64,000 bases of DNA, taken from assembly GCF_003594885.1 (NCBI RefSeq), contig NZ_QZEZ01000001.1, positions 310,001 to 374,000 on the forward strand, read 5' to 3'. How positions within the stretch are numbered: the stretch's first letter is position 1; every line of letters starts with the position of its first letter. Source of the DNA: Vallicoccus soli (GTDB taxonomy: Bacteria; Actinomycetota; Actinomycetes; Motilibacterales; Motilibacteraceae). This document shows, piece after piece, positions 34,464 through 43,364 of the stretch. The notes below the pieces were generated by a model. That model had not been told where the DNA came from and did not search any database. It saw only the letters and a program-made list of their open reading frames with translations. The translations under genes were made by a program, and so were the position numbers.

Positions 34464-35951
34464 ATGCTCGAAGCCGTCTCGGACTACCTCACCGACCTCG
34501 GGGCGTCCGTCGTCCTGCCGGTCCTCATCACCGTGTTCGCGCTGGTCCTCGGGCAGAAGCCCGGGCGCGCGCTGCGCTCCGGCCTGCTCATCGGCATCGG
34601 CTTCGTGGGCATCGGCCTGGTCATCGGGCTGCTGGGCACCGCGGTCTCGCCGGTGGCGCAGGCGCTCGCCGAGCGCTTCGACCTCGACCTGTCCGTCGTC
34701 GACGTCGGCTGGCCCTCCAGCGCGGCCATCGCCTTCGGTTCGTCGGTGGGGGCGGCGGTCATCCCGCTGTGCCTCGTGCTCAACGTCGTCCTGCTCGTCA
34801 CCGGGCTGACCCGCACCTTCGACATCGACCTGTGGAACTACTGGCACTTCGCGCTCTCGGGCGCGCTCGTCGCGGCCGTGACCGACTCGTACGTCCTGGG
34901 CCTCGTCACCGCCGCCGCCGCCATGGTCGTCACCCTCGCGCTCGCCGACTGGTGCGCGCCGGTGGTGCAGAAGTACTACGGCCTGCCGGACATCACCTTC
35001 CCGCACGGCACCAGCGCGCCGTACGTCCTCTTCGCCATCCCGCTCAACGCCCTCTTCGACCGCGTCCCGGGCGTGCGCTCGTGGAAGGCCGACCCGGACA
35101 GCATCCAGAAGCGGTACGGCGTCCTCGGCGAGTCGATCTTCCTCGGGCTCGTCATCGGCCTGGTGCTGGGCCTGGCCGGCTACGGCCTGGACGACCCGCG
35201 CGCCGACTCCATCGCGATCCTGCAGCTCGGCATCAACGTCGCGGCGGTCATGCTCATCCTCCCGCGCATGGTCGCCATCCTCATGGAGGGCCTCATCCCG
35301 GTGTCGGAGGCGGCCCGCGAGTTCGTGCAGCGCCGCTTCCCCGGCCGCCGCTTCTACATCGGCCTGGACTCCGCGATCGCCGTCGGGCAGCCCGCCGTCA
35401 TCGCGACCTCGCTGCTGCTCGTCCCGCTGACCCTCGTCGCCGCGCTGCTGCTCGAGCCGCTCGGCAACCAGGTGCTCCCGCTCGTCGACCTGGCCACGAT
35501 CCCGTTCATCGTCGCGATCATGGTGGCGATCTTCCGCGGCAACATCGTGCGCGCGGTGCTCGGCGGCATCCTCGTCATCGGCGGCGGCCTCTTCATCGCC
35601 ACCGGCCTGTCGGCCACGTTCACGACCGTGGCGACCGCGTCGGGCTTCCAGGCCCCCGAGGGCGCCTCGCAGTTCTCCTCGCTCGTCGACGGCGCGAACC
35701 CGCTGACCGGCCTGCTCTACCTCGGCGGCAAGGTGGGCTCCGCGGGCCCGGTGGTCCTGCTCCTCGCCTCGCTCGCCTTCGCCTGGGTGATCGCCCGGCA
35801 CGTGGCCCGGCGCGAGGCGACGGGCGACGCGGCCGCCGCGGCGGCGGGCTCGGTGCCCGCGCCGTCGCGGCCGGCGGACCGCACCGTCGACCTCACCGCC
35901 GCCGACGGCGGCGCCCGCACCGGGCGGCGCGGGCGCCGCGGGCGCGGCTGA
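34464..35951 (+). CDS. PTS galactitol-family EIIC permease
   Basis: A 495-aa membrane permease of the GatC family with about 10-12 spans. Recognisable parts are the N-terminal LPVLITVFALVLGQKPGRAL, GWPSSAAIAFGSSVGAAVIP, DIDLWNYWHFALSGAL and YYGLPDITFPHGTSAPYVLF (substrate region), GINVAAVMLILPRMVAILMEGLIPVSE and, late, IGLDSAIAVGQPAVIATSLL. The C-terminal about 60 residues form a basic Ala/Arg/Gly-rich tail. The likely cargo is a hexitol or pentitol, but GatC-like permeases vary. ATG 34464 has AAGGAG upstream. Confidence 0.92.
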   Translation: MLEAVSDYLTDLGASVVLPVLITVFALVLGQKPGRALRSGLLIGIGFVGIGLVIGLLGTAVSPVAQALAERFDLDLSVVDVGWPSSAAIAFGSSVGAAVIPLCLVLNVVLLVTGLTRTFDIDLWNYWHFALSGALVAAVTDSYVLGLVTAAAAMVVTLALADWCAPVVQKYYGLPDITFPHGTSAPYVLFAIPLNALFDRVPGVRSWKADPDSIQKRYGVLGESIFLGLVIGLVLGLAGYGLDDPRADSIAILQLGINVAAVMLILPRMVAILMEGLIPVSEAAREFVQRRFPGRRFYIGLDSAIAVGQPAVIATSLLLVPLTLVAALLLEPLGNQVLPLVDLATIPFIVAIMVAIFRGNIVRAVLGGILVIGGGLFIATGLSATFTTVATASGFQAPEGASQFSSLVDGANPLTGLLYLGGKVGSAGPVVLLLASLAFAWVIARHVARREATGDAAAAAAGSVPAPSRPADRTVDLTAADGGARTGRRGRRGRG

Positions 35952-35960
35952 GCCCCGCGC

Positions 35961-35996
35961 CCCGTCCCGCGCCCCGTCCCGCGCCCCGTCCCGCCC
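35961..35996. repeat. Tandem 12-bp repeat between EIIC and EIIA
   Basis: CCCCGTCCCGCG occurs three times in tandem (35961, 35973, 35985; last base differs in the third). It fills most of the EIIC-EIIA gap. It is probably slippage-prone simple sequence. Confidence 0.75.
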
Positions 35997-36014
35997 GCGC
36001 CAGGAGGAGCCGCC

Positions 36015-36491
36015 GTGAGCAGCACCGCCGTCGTCCCCGAGCTCAGCGTCGTGCGCCCGCGCACGGCCACGGCGCCCGAGCTGCTCGCCCTCATGGCCCG
36101 CCGCGCCCACGCGGCCGGCTGGGTGGGCGACGGGTTCGAGGCGGCCCTCCTGGCGCGGGAGGTCGCGTTCCCCACCGGCCTGCCCACGCCCGTACCGGTG
36201 GCCCTGCCGCACGCCGACCCCGAGCACGTGCGCCGGCCCGGGCTGGGGGCCGCGCTGCTCGACCCGCCCGTCGCCTTCGGGGAGATGGGCACGACCGGGG
36301 AGCGCACGGTCGCGGTTAGGCTGGCGCTCGTCCTCCTCGTCGACGACCCGGCGCAGCAGGTGCCGCTGCTCGCCCGGCTCGTCGGGGTGCTGCAGCGGCC
36401 GGACTGGGCCGACGGGCTCGAGGACGTCCACGACGCCGCCGGCCTGGCCGAGCGCCTCAACGGGCTGCTCGGCGCGGTCCCCGCACCCTGA
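36015..36491 (+). CDS. PTS EIIA (mannitol/fructose/Ntr-type fold)
   Basis: A 158-aa EIIA-2 domain, fold of fructose-mannitol and GatA EIIAs. The phospho-accepting His is His66 in VPVALPHADPEHV. Surrounding features, REVAFPTGLPTPVPV before it and LALVLLVDDPAQQVPLLARLV after it, match the family. It would take phosphate from HPr (not in window) and hand it to the EIIB Cys10. GTG 36015 has AGGAGGAG about 5 nt upstream. It completes the PTS set with the genes at 34146 and 34464, and is followed 29 nt later by the regulator. Confidence 0.92.
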   Translation: MSSTAVVPELSVVRPRTATAPELLALMARRAHAAGWVGDGFEAALLAREVAFPTGLPTPVPVALPHADPEHVRRPGLGAALLDPPVAFGEMGTTGERTVAVRLALVLLVDDPAQQVPLLARLVGVLQRPDWADGLEDVHDAAGLAERLNGLLGAVPAP

Positions 36492-36520
36492 GGGGCCGTA
36501 CGGGAGAGGGGAGGACCCGG

Positions 36521-37495
36521 GTGCCCGCCGCCCGCGACCCCGACGTGCTGCTGCGCGCCGCGCGCCTCTACTACGAGGAGCGGCTCTCGCAGGACGAGGT
36601 CGCCGCCCGCCTCGGCACGAGCCGCTCCAACGTCTCGCGCATGCTCACCGCCGCCTTCGAGCAGGGCATCGTCGAGATCCGGGTCAACGACCCCGCCGGG
36701 CGCGACGGCGAGCTCGAGCGGGCGCTCGTCGCGCGCTACGGGCTCGACGCCGCCGTGGTCGCGGTGCGCTCGTCGCTGCCGGGCCTGCACGTCCGCGACC
36801 GGGTCGCGGCCCTCGCCTGGCAGTGGCTGCGCGGGGCGCTGCGCGACGGCATGGTGCTCGCGCTGTCCTGGGGGCGCGCGCTGCAGGACCTCGTGTACGC
36901 CGTCCCCGCCGGCTCCCCGGTCGCCGTCGAGGTCGTGCAGCTCGTCGGCGGCCTGTCGGCCGTCGACCACGCGACGACGGGCCAGGAGCTCGTGCGCGAG
37001 CTCGCCGCGCGGCTGCAGGCCCGCTACCGCTACCTGCACGCGCCGGCGGTCCTCACCAGCGCGACCGCGCGCGACACCCTCCTCGCCGAGCGGTCGGTGC
37101 AGGAGCAGCTCGACGCCGCACGGCGCGCCGACCTCGCCGTCGTCGGCATCGGCGCGGTCGGGCGGGGCTCCTCCGGCGCCGTCCTGCGCTCGCTCGCGCT
37201 GAGCCCCGAGGAGCGGGCGGCCTTCGAGGCCGCCGGGCCGGTGGGCGACGTGGCGGCGCGGTTCTTCGACGCGCACGGGCGGGAGGTGCACGGCCCGGTG
37301 CACGACCGGGTCCTCGCGGTGACGCTCGACGAGCTGCGGGCGGTGCCGACCGTGGTGGGCGTCGTGCACGGGCGGGAGAAGGTCGACGCGGTGGCCGCGG
37401 CCCTGGCCGGCGGGCTCGTCGACGTGCTCGTCTGCGACGACGCCGTGGCCCGGGGCGTCCTGGCGCAGCCGACCGAGCGGGCGGTGCCGGCGTGA
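36521..37495 (+). CDS. SorC-family sugar-binding transcriptional regulator
   Basis: A 324-aa regulator with an N-terminal HTH (RLYYEERLSQDEVAARLGTS, then SNVSRMLTAAFEQGIVEIRV) and a SorC effector domain (about 60-320) with MVLALSWGRALQDLVYAV, GLSAVDHATTGQELVREL and VVGIGAVGRGSSGAV. SorC regulators respond to phosphorylated sugars or sugar alcohols. Its place at the end of the PTS genes suggests that it senses the imported phosphorylated polyol. The palindrome at 34106-34125 is a candidate site. GTG 36521 has GGGGAGGA upstream; its stop overlaps the cytidylyltransferase start. Confidence 0.9.
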   Translation: MPAARDPDVLLRAARLYYEERLSQDEVAARLGTSRSNVSRMLTAAFEQGIVEIRVNDPAGRDGELERALVARYGLDAAVVAVRSSLPGLHVRDRVAALAWQWLRGALRDGMVLALSWGRALQDLVYAVPAGSPVAVEVVQLVGGLSAVDHATTGQELVRELAARLQARYRYLHAPAVLTSATARDTLLAERSVQEQLDAARRADLAVVGIGAVGRGSSGAVLRSLALSPEERAAFEAAGPVGDVAARFFDAHGREVHGPVHDRVLAVTLDELRAVPTVVGVVHGREKVDAVAAALAGGLVDVLVCDDAVARGVLAQPTERAVPA

Positions 37496-38232
37496 GCGGG
37501 CCGCACCGCCCGAGCGCGGCCGTCGTCGTGCTCGCCGGCGGCAGCGGCACCCGCGTCGGCGCCGGGCTCAACAAGGTCTACCTGCCGCTCGCCGGGCGGC
37601 GGGTCGTGTCGTGGTCGTTCCGCTGGGCGTCGGCGGTGCCGGAGGTGGGGGCGTACGTCCTCGTGGTCCGCCCCGAGGACCGCGAGCTCGCCGAGGAGGC
37701 GCTGCGCCGCGAGGTGCGCCTGCCGGTGCGCCTCGTCGTCGGCGGCGGCACCCGGCACGCCTCGGAGCAGGCCGCGCTCGACGTGCTCGCCCCCGACGTG
37801 CGCTCCGGCGCGGTCGAGGTCGTGGCCATCCACGACGGCGCCCGCCCCCTCGCCGGGCCGTCGCTCTGGGGGTCCGTGGTGCGCACCGCCGCCGACGTGG
37901 GCGGCGGCGTGCCCGCGCTGCCCGCCACCGGGGTGCTCCCGGTGCTCGACGACGGCCACCCGCACCCCGGCCCGCCGCCGGGGCCCGACCCGGGCGCCCT
38001 GCTGCGCGTGCAGACCCCCCAGGCGTTCCGCGCCCCCGAGCTGCTCGACGCGTACGCCGCCGCGGGCCGCGCCGGCGTCGAGGGCACCGACACGAGCAGC
38101 ACGGTCACGCGCTTCGGGGGCCTCGCGGTGCGCGCGGTGCCCGGCAGCCGCGAGAACCTCAAGGTGACGTACCCCCACGACCTCTTCCTCGCCGAGCGGC
38201 TGCTCGCCGCGCACCGCTACCAGCTCGCCTGA
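37492..38232 (+). CDS. IspD-family cytidylyltransferase (well conserved copy)
   Basis: A 246-aa CTP:sugar-phosphate cytidylyltransferase. It keeps the CTP-binding loop VVVLAGGSGTRVGAGLNKVY, GGTRHASEQAAL, HDGARPL, RVQTPQAFRAPEL, TDTSSTVTRFGG and the C-terminal NLKVTYPHDLFLAERL. IspD makes CDP-methylerythritol in the non-mevalonate pathway; close relatives (TarI-type) use ribitol-5-phosphate. It is coupled by GTGA overlap to the SorC regulator and so linked to a PTS operon, while the protein at the normal ispD position (39876-40667) is degenerate. It may supply the cell's IspD activity or serve polyol metabolism; sequence alone does not decide. Confidence 0.85.
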   Translation: MSGPHRPSAAVVVLAGGSGTRVGAGLNKVYLPLAGRRVVSWSFRWASAVPEVGAYVLVVRPEDRELAEEALRREVRLPVRLVVGGGTRHASEQAALDVLAPDVRSGAVEVVAIHDGARPLAGPSLWGSVVRTAADVGGGVPALPATGVLPVLDDGHPHPGPPPGPDPGALLRVQTPQAFRAPELLDAYAAAGRAGVEGTDTSSTVTRFGGLAVRAVPGSRENLKVTYPHDLFLAERLLAAHRYQLA

Positions 38233-38255
38233 CCGCCGTCCGCCCGGGAGGTGCC

Positions 38256-38564
38256 GTGAACCGCAGCACGACCGTCCTGACCTGCGTGGCCTGCGGCCAG
38301 GAGTCCCCGCACGAGCTGGTGGTCGTCGGGCGCCTGCTCCACTCGACCCGCTGCACCGCCTGCGGGCACGTCGTGCGCCACGAGCAGCGCGACCTCATGG
38401 CGACGTACCTGCGCGACCTCGAGCACCGGCTGCTCACCAAGCCGCAGCGGCTCGTGCGCCGCGCGCTCACCGAGCCCGCCACGTTCCTGCTGACCCTGCC
38501 CGGTGCCGTCCTGCGCCAGCCCGGCAAGCTGCTCGAGGAGCTGCGGACCCTCGCCCGCCGCTGA
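38256..38564 (+). CDS. Small zinc-ribbon-like protein
   Basis: A 102-aa protein with an N-terminal zinc-ribbon pattern: CVACGQ and, about 26 residues later, CTACGH. A basic helical C-terminal half follows (QRLVRRALTEPATFLLTLPG). It resembles small actinobacterial proteins annotated as bh proteins, without known function. GTG 38256 has CGGGAGG about 4 nt upstream. It lies 23 nt after the cytidylyltransferase, so it may be the last gene of that unit. Functional assignment is not possible. Confidence 0.7.
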   Translation: MNRSTTVLTCVACGQESPHELVVVGRLLHSTRCTACGHVVRHEQRDLMATYLRDLEHRLLTKPQRLVRRALTEPATFLLTLPGAVLRQPGKLLEELRTLARR

Positions 38565-38573
38565 CCCGCCCCT

Positions 38574-38617
38574 GCGGCGATCATGCACTTCCCCGGCGGC
38601 GATCGTGCGCCTCTGCG
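38574..38617. repeat. Two tandem 22-bp intergenic repeat units
   Basis: Units at 38574-38595 and 38596-38617 share the core GCGGCGATCATGC / GCGGCGATCGTGC. They lie between a gene end and the sigma-factor gene. No other element is seen in 38565-38672. Confidence 0.85.
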
Positions 38618-38672
38618 TCGCAGATCCGCAGGACCGTGCAACCCCGGGGGCGCGCCGACCGTGTGAGGTGTC

Positions 38673-39188
38673 GTGGGATCCGAGAGGGACCGGCGCGACC
38701 GGGCGTTCGCCGAGCTGTTCGGCGGGCGCGCCGTTGCGCTGCGCCGCGTCGCGTACCTGCTGTGCGGTGACTGGCACCGCGCCGAGGACCTCACGCAGAC
38801 GGCCTTCGCCAAGGTGTACGCCGCCTGGCCGCGGCTGGTCGACCTGGGCACGGCGGAGGACTACCTGCGCCGGACCCTCGTCAACGCCTTCCTCGACGAG
38901 CAGCGCCGCGCCTGGCGGCGCGAGCGGGCGACCGCGGAGCTGCCGGAGCTCCCGCACCACGACCACCGCTCGACCGACGACCGGCTGCTGCTCGTCGCCG
39001 CCCTGGGCGCGGTGCCGCCGCGGCAGCGCGCGTGCCTCGTGCTGCGCTTCTTCGAGGACTGCTCGGTGGAGCGGACCGCGGCGCTGCTCGGGTGCAGCAC
39101 CGGCACCGTCAAGAGCAACACCGCGCGGGGGCTCGACAGCCTGCGCCGCGCCCTGGACGGCGCCCTCGACGACCACGTGACCCCCTAG
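38673..39188 (+). CDS. SigE-type ECF sigma factor
   Basis: A 171-aa group IV sigma factor of the actinobacterial SigE/SigM-like (TIGR02983) family. Region 2 contains LCGDWHRAEDLTQTAFAKVY and region 2.4-like AEDYLRRTLVNAFLDEQRR; region 4 contains PPRQRACLVLRFFEDCSVER and TAALLGCSTGTVKSNTARGL (the HTH). There is no extra C-terminal domain. GTG 38673. The next gene, 9 nt downstream, is a single-span membrane protein that could be its regulator. Target promoters are unknown. Confidence 0.9.
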   Translation: MGSERDRRDRAFAELFGGRAVALRRVAYLLCGDWHRAEDLTQTAFAKVYAAWPRLVDLGTAEDYLRRTLVNAFLDEQRRAWRRERATAELPELPHHDHRSTDDRLLLVAALGAVPPRQRACLVLRFFEDCSVERTAALLGCSTGTVKSNTARGLDSLRRALDGALDDHVTP

Positions 39189-39197
39189 GAGGACCCG

Positions 39198-39866
39198 GTG
39201 CTGGACGAGTCCGAGCTCCCGCAGCGCCTGCGGCGCGCCGTCGCCGACGAGCCGCCCCTCGACCTGGAGCTGTCCGCGGTCCTCGCCTCGGGGCGCCGGG
39301 TCCGCCGCCGCCGACGGCTCGCGGTCACCGCCGGGGCGGCGGCCGCCGTCGCCGCCGTGGGCGCGGTGGCGGTCCCCGCCGTGGTCGCGGGCGACGCGGG
39401 GACCCGTACGACCGCCGTCCCGCCCGCCGCGGCCCCCCCGGCCCGGCCCGACGTGGACCCGCTGCGGGGCGTCGACCTGTCGGGGGCGTCGGCGGCGCAG
39501 CGCGCGGAGGTGGCGGACCGGACCGTCACGCGGGACGAGTTCCGGGCCGCGTTCCTGCGTTACCGCGCGTGCATGGGCGCGGCCGGCTACGACCTGGGCC
39601 CCGTGGAGCTCACGGGCGACCGGTTCGACTACAGCGTCCCCGACGCGGCGGTCCGGGACGGCACCGACGAGGAGTGCTACCGCCGCGAGCACTACCTCGT
39701 CGACCTGGTGTGGCAGACGTCCGGCGCCGTCCTCGACGCCTCGGGCACCACCGAGCTCCTGCGCGCGTGCCTGCGCGAGCGCGGCATCGAGCCCGCCGCC
39801 TCCCGGGGCGAGGTCGACGCGCAGCTGCGCGCGCAGGGCCTCGAGCTCCCCGACTGCCTGCCCTGA
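39198..39866 (+). CDS. Single-span membrane protein downstream of sigma factor
   Basis: The 222-aa protein has a cytoplasmic N-terminus of about 40 residues (LDESELPQRLRRAVADEPP), one membrane span (LAVTAGAAAAVAAVGAVAVPAV) and an extracytoplasmic domain with four Cys (YRACMGAAG, EECYRRE, LRACLRERG, LPDCLP) likely paired. The layout of a short cytoplasmic segment, anchor and sensor suits an anti-sigma factor, and SigE-type sigmas usually have such a partner. No zinc-anti-sigma HxxxCxxC motif is present. GTG 39198 has AGGAGGA upstream. Confidence 0.72.
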   Translation: MLDESELPQRLRRAVADEPPLDLELSAVLASGRRVRRRRRLAVTAGAAAAVAAVGAVAVPAVVAGDAGTRTTAVPPAAAPPARPDVDPLRGVDLSGASAAQRAEVADRTVTRDEFRAAFLRYRACMGAAGYDLGPVELTGDRFDYSVPDAAVRDGTDEECYRREHYLVDLVWQTSGAVLDASGTTELLRACLRERGIEPAASRGEVDAQLRAQGLELPDCLP

Positions 39867-39875
39867 GCCCTGCGC

Positions 39876-40667
39876 TCAGGTGCGGGCGAGCGGGTCCCCG
39901 CCGACGTGCAGCACGGCGTCGGCGATGACGAGGTCCTGCTCGGTCGCGACCCGGAAGACCTCTCCGGGGGCCGGGACCGAGCGCAGGCGCCCGCCGCCCC
40001 CGCCCTGCACGAGCTCGGGCAGGACGTGCGCGCCGCCGGCGCGCAGCGCCGCACGGGGGGCGCGGCGCAGCGCCTCGTGCAGCGGGCCGGTCCGGTGCGC
40101 CTGCGGGCTGTAGACCATCCGGAACGCCGAGCGGTCGGCGTGGCCGGTCACGACCTCGTCGGGGTCGACCCAGGTCAGCGTGTCCGTCACCGGTCGTACG
40201 GGGACCGCCGCACCCCAGGCCTCACCGTCCGGCGCCGGCTCGTCGAGCGCGGCGACGACCGCGTCGACGAGGTCCGGCGGGGCCAGCGGGTGCAGCGGGT
40301 CGTGGACGACGACGACGTCGGGCACCGGCCCGTCACTGGCGAGCACCGCGTCGAGCGCGGCGAGCACCTGCCCGCCGGGTCCGCTGCGGGTGACGGCGAG
40401 CACGTGGACCGCCGGCGCGAGCCCGTCGAGCGCCTCCTCCACCGCGAGCGCGAGCCCGGGCGCGGTGGGCACGACGACCCGGCCCACCCGCCGGGCCGCG
40501 AGCAGCGCGGCGACGGACCGGCGTACGAGGGGCAGCCCGCGCAGCACCCGCAGCGCCGCGCTGCCGCCGGGCGCCGCCGGGTCGTCGCGCTCGACCGGGA
40601 CCACCGCCGGCACGCCCGGGCCGGGCGCCGGCGCACGTCGCGCGGCGCCGGGGTCGGTCGTGGGCAT
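39876..40667 (-). CDS. Degenerate IspD-like protein at the syntenic ispD position
   Basis: A 263-aa protein with the overall IspD outline but damaged signatures. The CTP loop GxGxRxG...PK is missing ([20 protein letters not shown]), the HDxxRP motif reads [16 protein letters not shown], the TPQ motif reads [10 protein letters not shown], and NxKxTxPEDL reads [13 protein letters not shown]. It is divergent from ispF by 35 nt and sits where actinobacteria keep ispD. Catalysis as an IspD is doubtful. It may be an evolutionarily relaxed copy kept for another role, with function moved to the gene at 37492. ATG 40667. Confidence 0.75.
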   Translation of the reverse strand: MPTTDPGAARRAPAPGPGVPAVVPVERDDPAAPGGSAALRVLRGLPLVRRSVAALLAARRVGRVVVPTAPGLALAVEEALDGLAPAVHVLAVTRSGPGGQVLAALDAVLASDGPVPDVVVVHDPLHPLAPPDLVDAVVAALDEPAPDGEAWGAAVPVRPVTDTLTWVDPDEVVTGHADRSAFRMVYSPQAHRTGPLHEALRRAPRAALRAGGAHVLPELVQGGGGGRLRSVPAPGEVFRVATEQDLVIADAVLHVGGDPLART

Positions 40668-40702
40668 CCGCAGAACCTAGCGCGGTGGTTGGATGCTGGC
40701 CC

Positions 40703-41185
40703 GTGGAGCACCCCCTGCCGCTGGTCGGCCTCGGCGTCGACGTCCACCCGTTCGCCCCCGGCCGCGAGCTCTGGGTCGCGGGGCTGCACTGGCCCGGCGA
40801 GGAGGGGCTGGCCGGGCACTCCGACGGGGACGTCGCGGCGCACGCGGCCTGCGACGCGCTGCTGTCCGCGGCCGGCCTGGGCGACCTGGGCGCGCAGTAC
40901 GGTACGAGCGACCCGGCCTGGGCGGGCGCGTCCGGCGCCGCCCTGCTCGCCGAGACCGCGCGCCGGGTCCGTGCCGCCGGGTACGAGCTCGGCAACGTCG
41001 CCGTGCAGGTCGTGGGGGAGCGCCCGCGGCTCGGGCGCCGGCGCGCCGAGGCGCAGGAGGCGCTCGCGGCGGCCTGCGGGGCGCGGGTGACCCTGTCGGC
41101 GACGACGACCGACGGTCTCGGGCTCACCGGCCGCGGCGAGGGCCTCGCCGCGCTCGCCACGGCCCTCGTGGTCGCGCGCGGCTGA
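40703..41185 (+). CDS. ispF: 2-C-methyl-D-erythritol 2,4-cyclodiphosphate synthase
   Basis: A 160-aa IspF, which cyclises CDP-methylerythritol 2-phosphate to MEcPP with loss of CMP. Metal ligands are in GLGVDVHPF (Asp, His) and [17 protein letters not shown]. The CDP-binding end is [20 protein letters not shown]. The middle part ([13 protein letters not shown]) differs somewhat from the common form but keeps the fold pattern. GTG 40703 gives the usual length; TTGGAT (40689-40694) is a possible -10 box 8 nt upstream. It is separated from carD by the accessory island. Confidence 0.93.
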   Translation: MEHPLPLVGLGVDVHPFAPGRELWVAGLHWPGEEGLAGHSDGDVAAHAACDALLSAAGLGDLGAQYGTSDPAWAGASGAALLAETARRVRAAGYELGNVAVQVVGERPRLGRRRAEAQEALAAACGARVTLSATTTDGLGLTGRGEGLAALATALVVARG

Positions 41186-41599
41186 GCCCCGCCGAGCGTG
41201 TGGGGCCGCACCCGCCGCGGTACCTGTCGCGCGGTCCCGCCCGCCGCGCGGGCCCGCCTGCCGCGCGGTCCCGCCTGCCGTGATCATGCGCGGAAGGCGC
41301 CGAGGCGGCTCCTGCTCGACGCAGCACGGCACGACTGCCGCGATCGTGCGCGGTCGGCGCGGGGTCGTCGCCTCCCCGCGCCAGGCGCCCGCCGGGATCC
41401 CCCTGGCGCGCCATCCCCGCATGATCGCGGCGGGTGGTCGCTGGCGGGCAGGGCGCTGGGCGAGCCATGGGGCCACGAGCGCGCCGGGCGGTCGCTCAAG
41501 AGCAGGGCCGCCGGGCGTGCCCTCCGCGCAGGGTCGCGGCGGGTCGTGGCTCCGGGGTCGCGGGGCGCACCCCGCGCACGGTCGCGGCGGGTGCCGGCG
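41186..41599. repeat. Gene-free region with diverged GATC-core repeats
   Basis: This 414-nt stretch between convergent ispF and a small membrane gene holds no credible ORF. Copies of the family core occur at about 41277 (GCCGTGATCATGCGCGG), 41336 (GCCGCGATCGTGCGCGG) and 41419 (GCATGATCGCGGCGGG). Progressively altered versions, GCAGGGTCGCGGCGGG and GCACGGTCGCGGCGGG, occur near 41537 and 41577. It looks like an old, decaying repeat field. Confidence 0.75.
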
Positions 41600-41899
41600 T
41601 CAGGCGGCGCGGCCGGAGCGAGCGCCGAGGCGGGGGTCGAGGTGGGTGCGGGCGCCGGGCACGGGGGCGCCGGGGTCGGTGAGGCCCGCGGCGACGAGCC
41701 GGAGGTGGGTGAGGAGGGCGTCGGCGGCCAGCCGCTCCTCGCGCTCGGCCGCCTCGGCGGCGCGGCGCCCGGCCCGTCGGGCCCCGGCGCGGCGCAGCAG
41801 CTCGACGCCGCCGACGAGCAGCCCGCCGCTCGCGGCGGCCCACAGGAGGAGCGCCGCCGCGGTGGCCAGCAGGGCGCCGGGGAAGGAGGTCGGGTCCAC
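41600..41899 (-). CDS. Small membrane protein, function unknown
   Basis: A 99-aa protein with an N-terminal hydrophobic stretch ([25 protein letters not shown]) and a basic, Ala/Arg-rich cytoplasmic tail ([20 protein letters not shown]). I do not recognise a family. GTG 41899 is preceded by GAAGGAGG on the opposite strand only, so the ribosome site is unclear on the coding strand. It is divergent from cysS. Coding evidence is codon bias plus a plausible membrane topology. Confidence 0.55.
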   Translation of the reverse strand: MDPTSFPGALLATAAALLLWAAASGGLLVGGVELLRRAGARRAGRRAAEAAEREERLAADALLTHLRLVAAGLTDPGAPVPGARTHLDPRLGARSGRAA

Positions 41900-41907
41900 G
41901 CGCCGTA

Positions 41908-41926
41908 CCCTAGCACCCCACTAGGG
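41908..41926. promoter_or_regulatory. Inverted repeat between small membrane gene and cysS
   Basis: CCCTAG (41908-41913), 7 nt, CTAGGG (41921-41926) lies between divergent genes and 23 nt upstream of the cysS -10-like box TACCCT (41949-41954). CTAG is rare in this genome style, which makes the symmetry notable. Confidence 0.5.
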
Positions 41927-41960
41927 ATAGGGGGCAAGGACTGGCGGCTACCCTGGCCCG

Positions 41961-43363
<1,403 letters not shown>

Positions 43364-43364
<1 letters not shown>

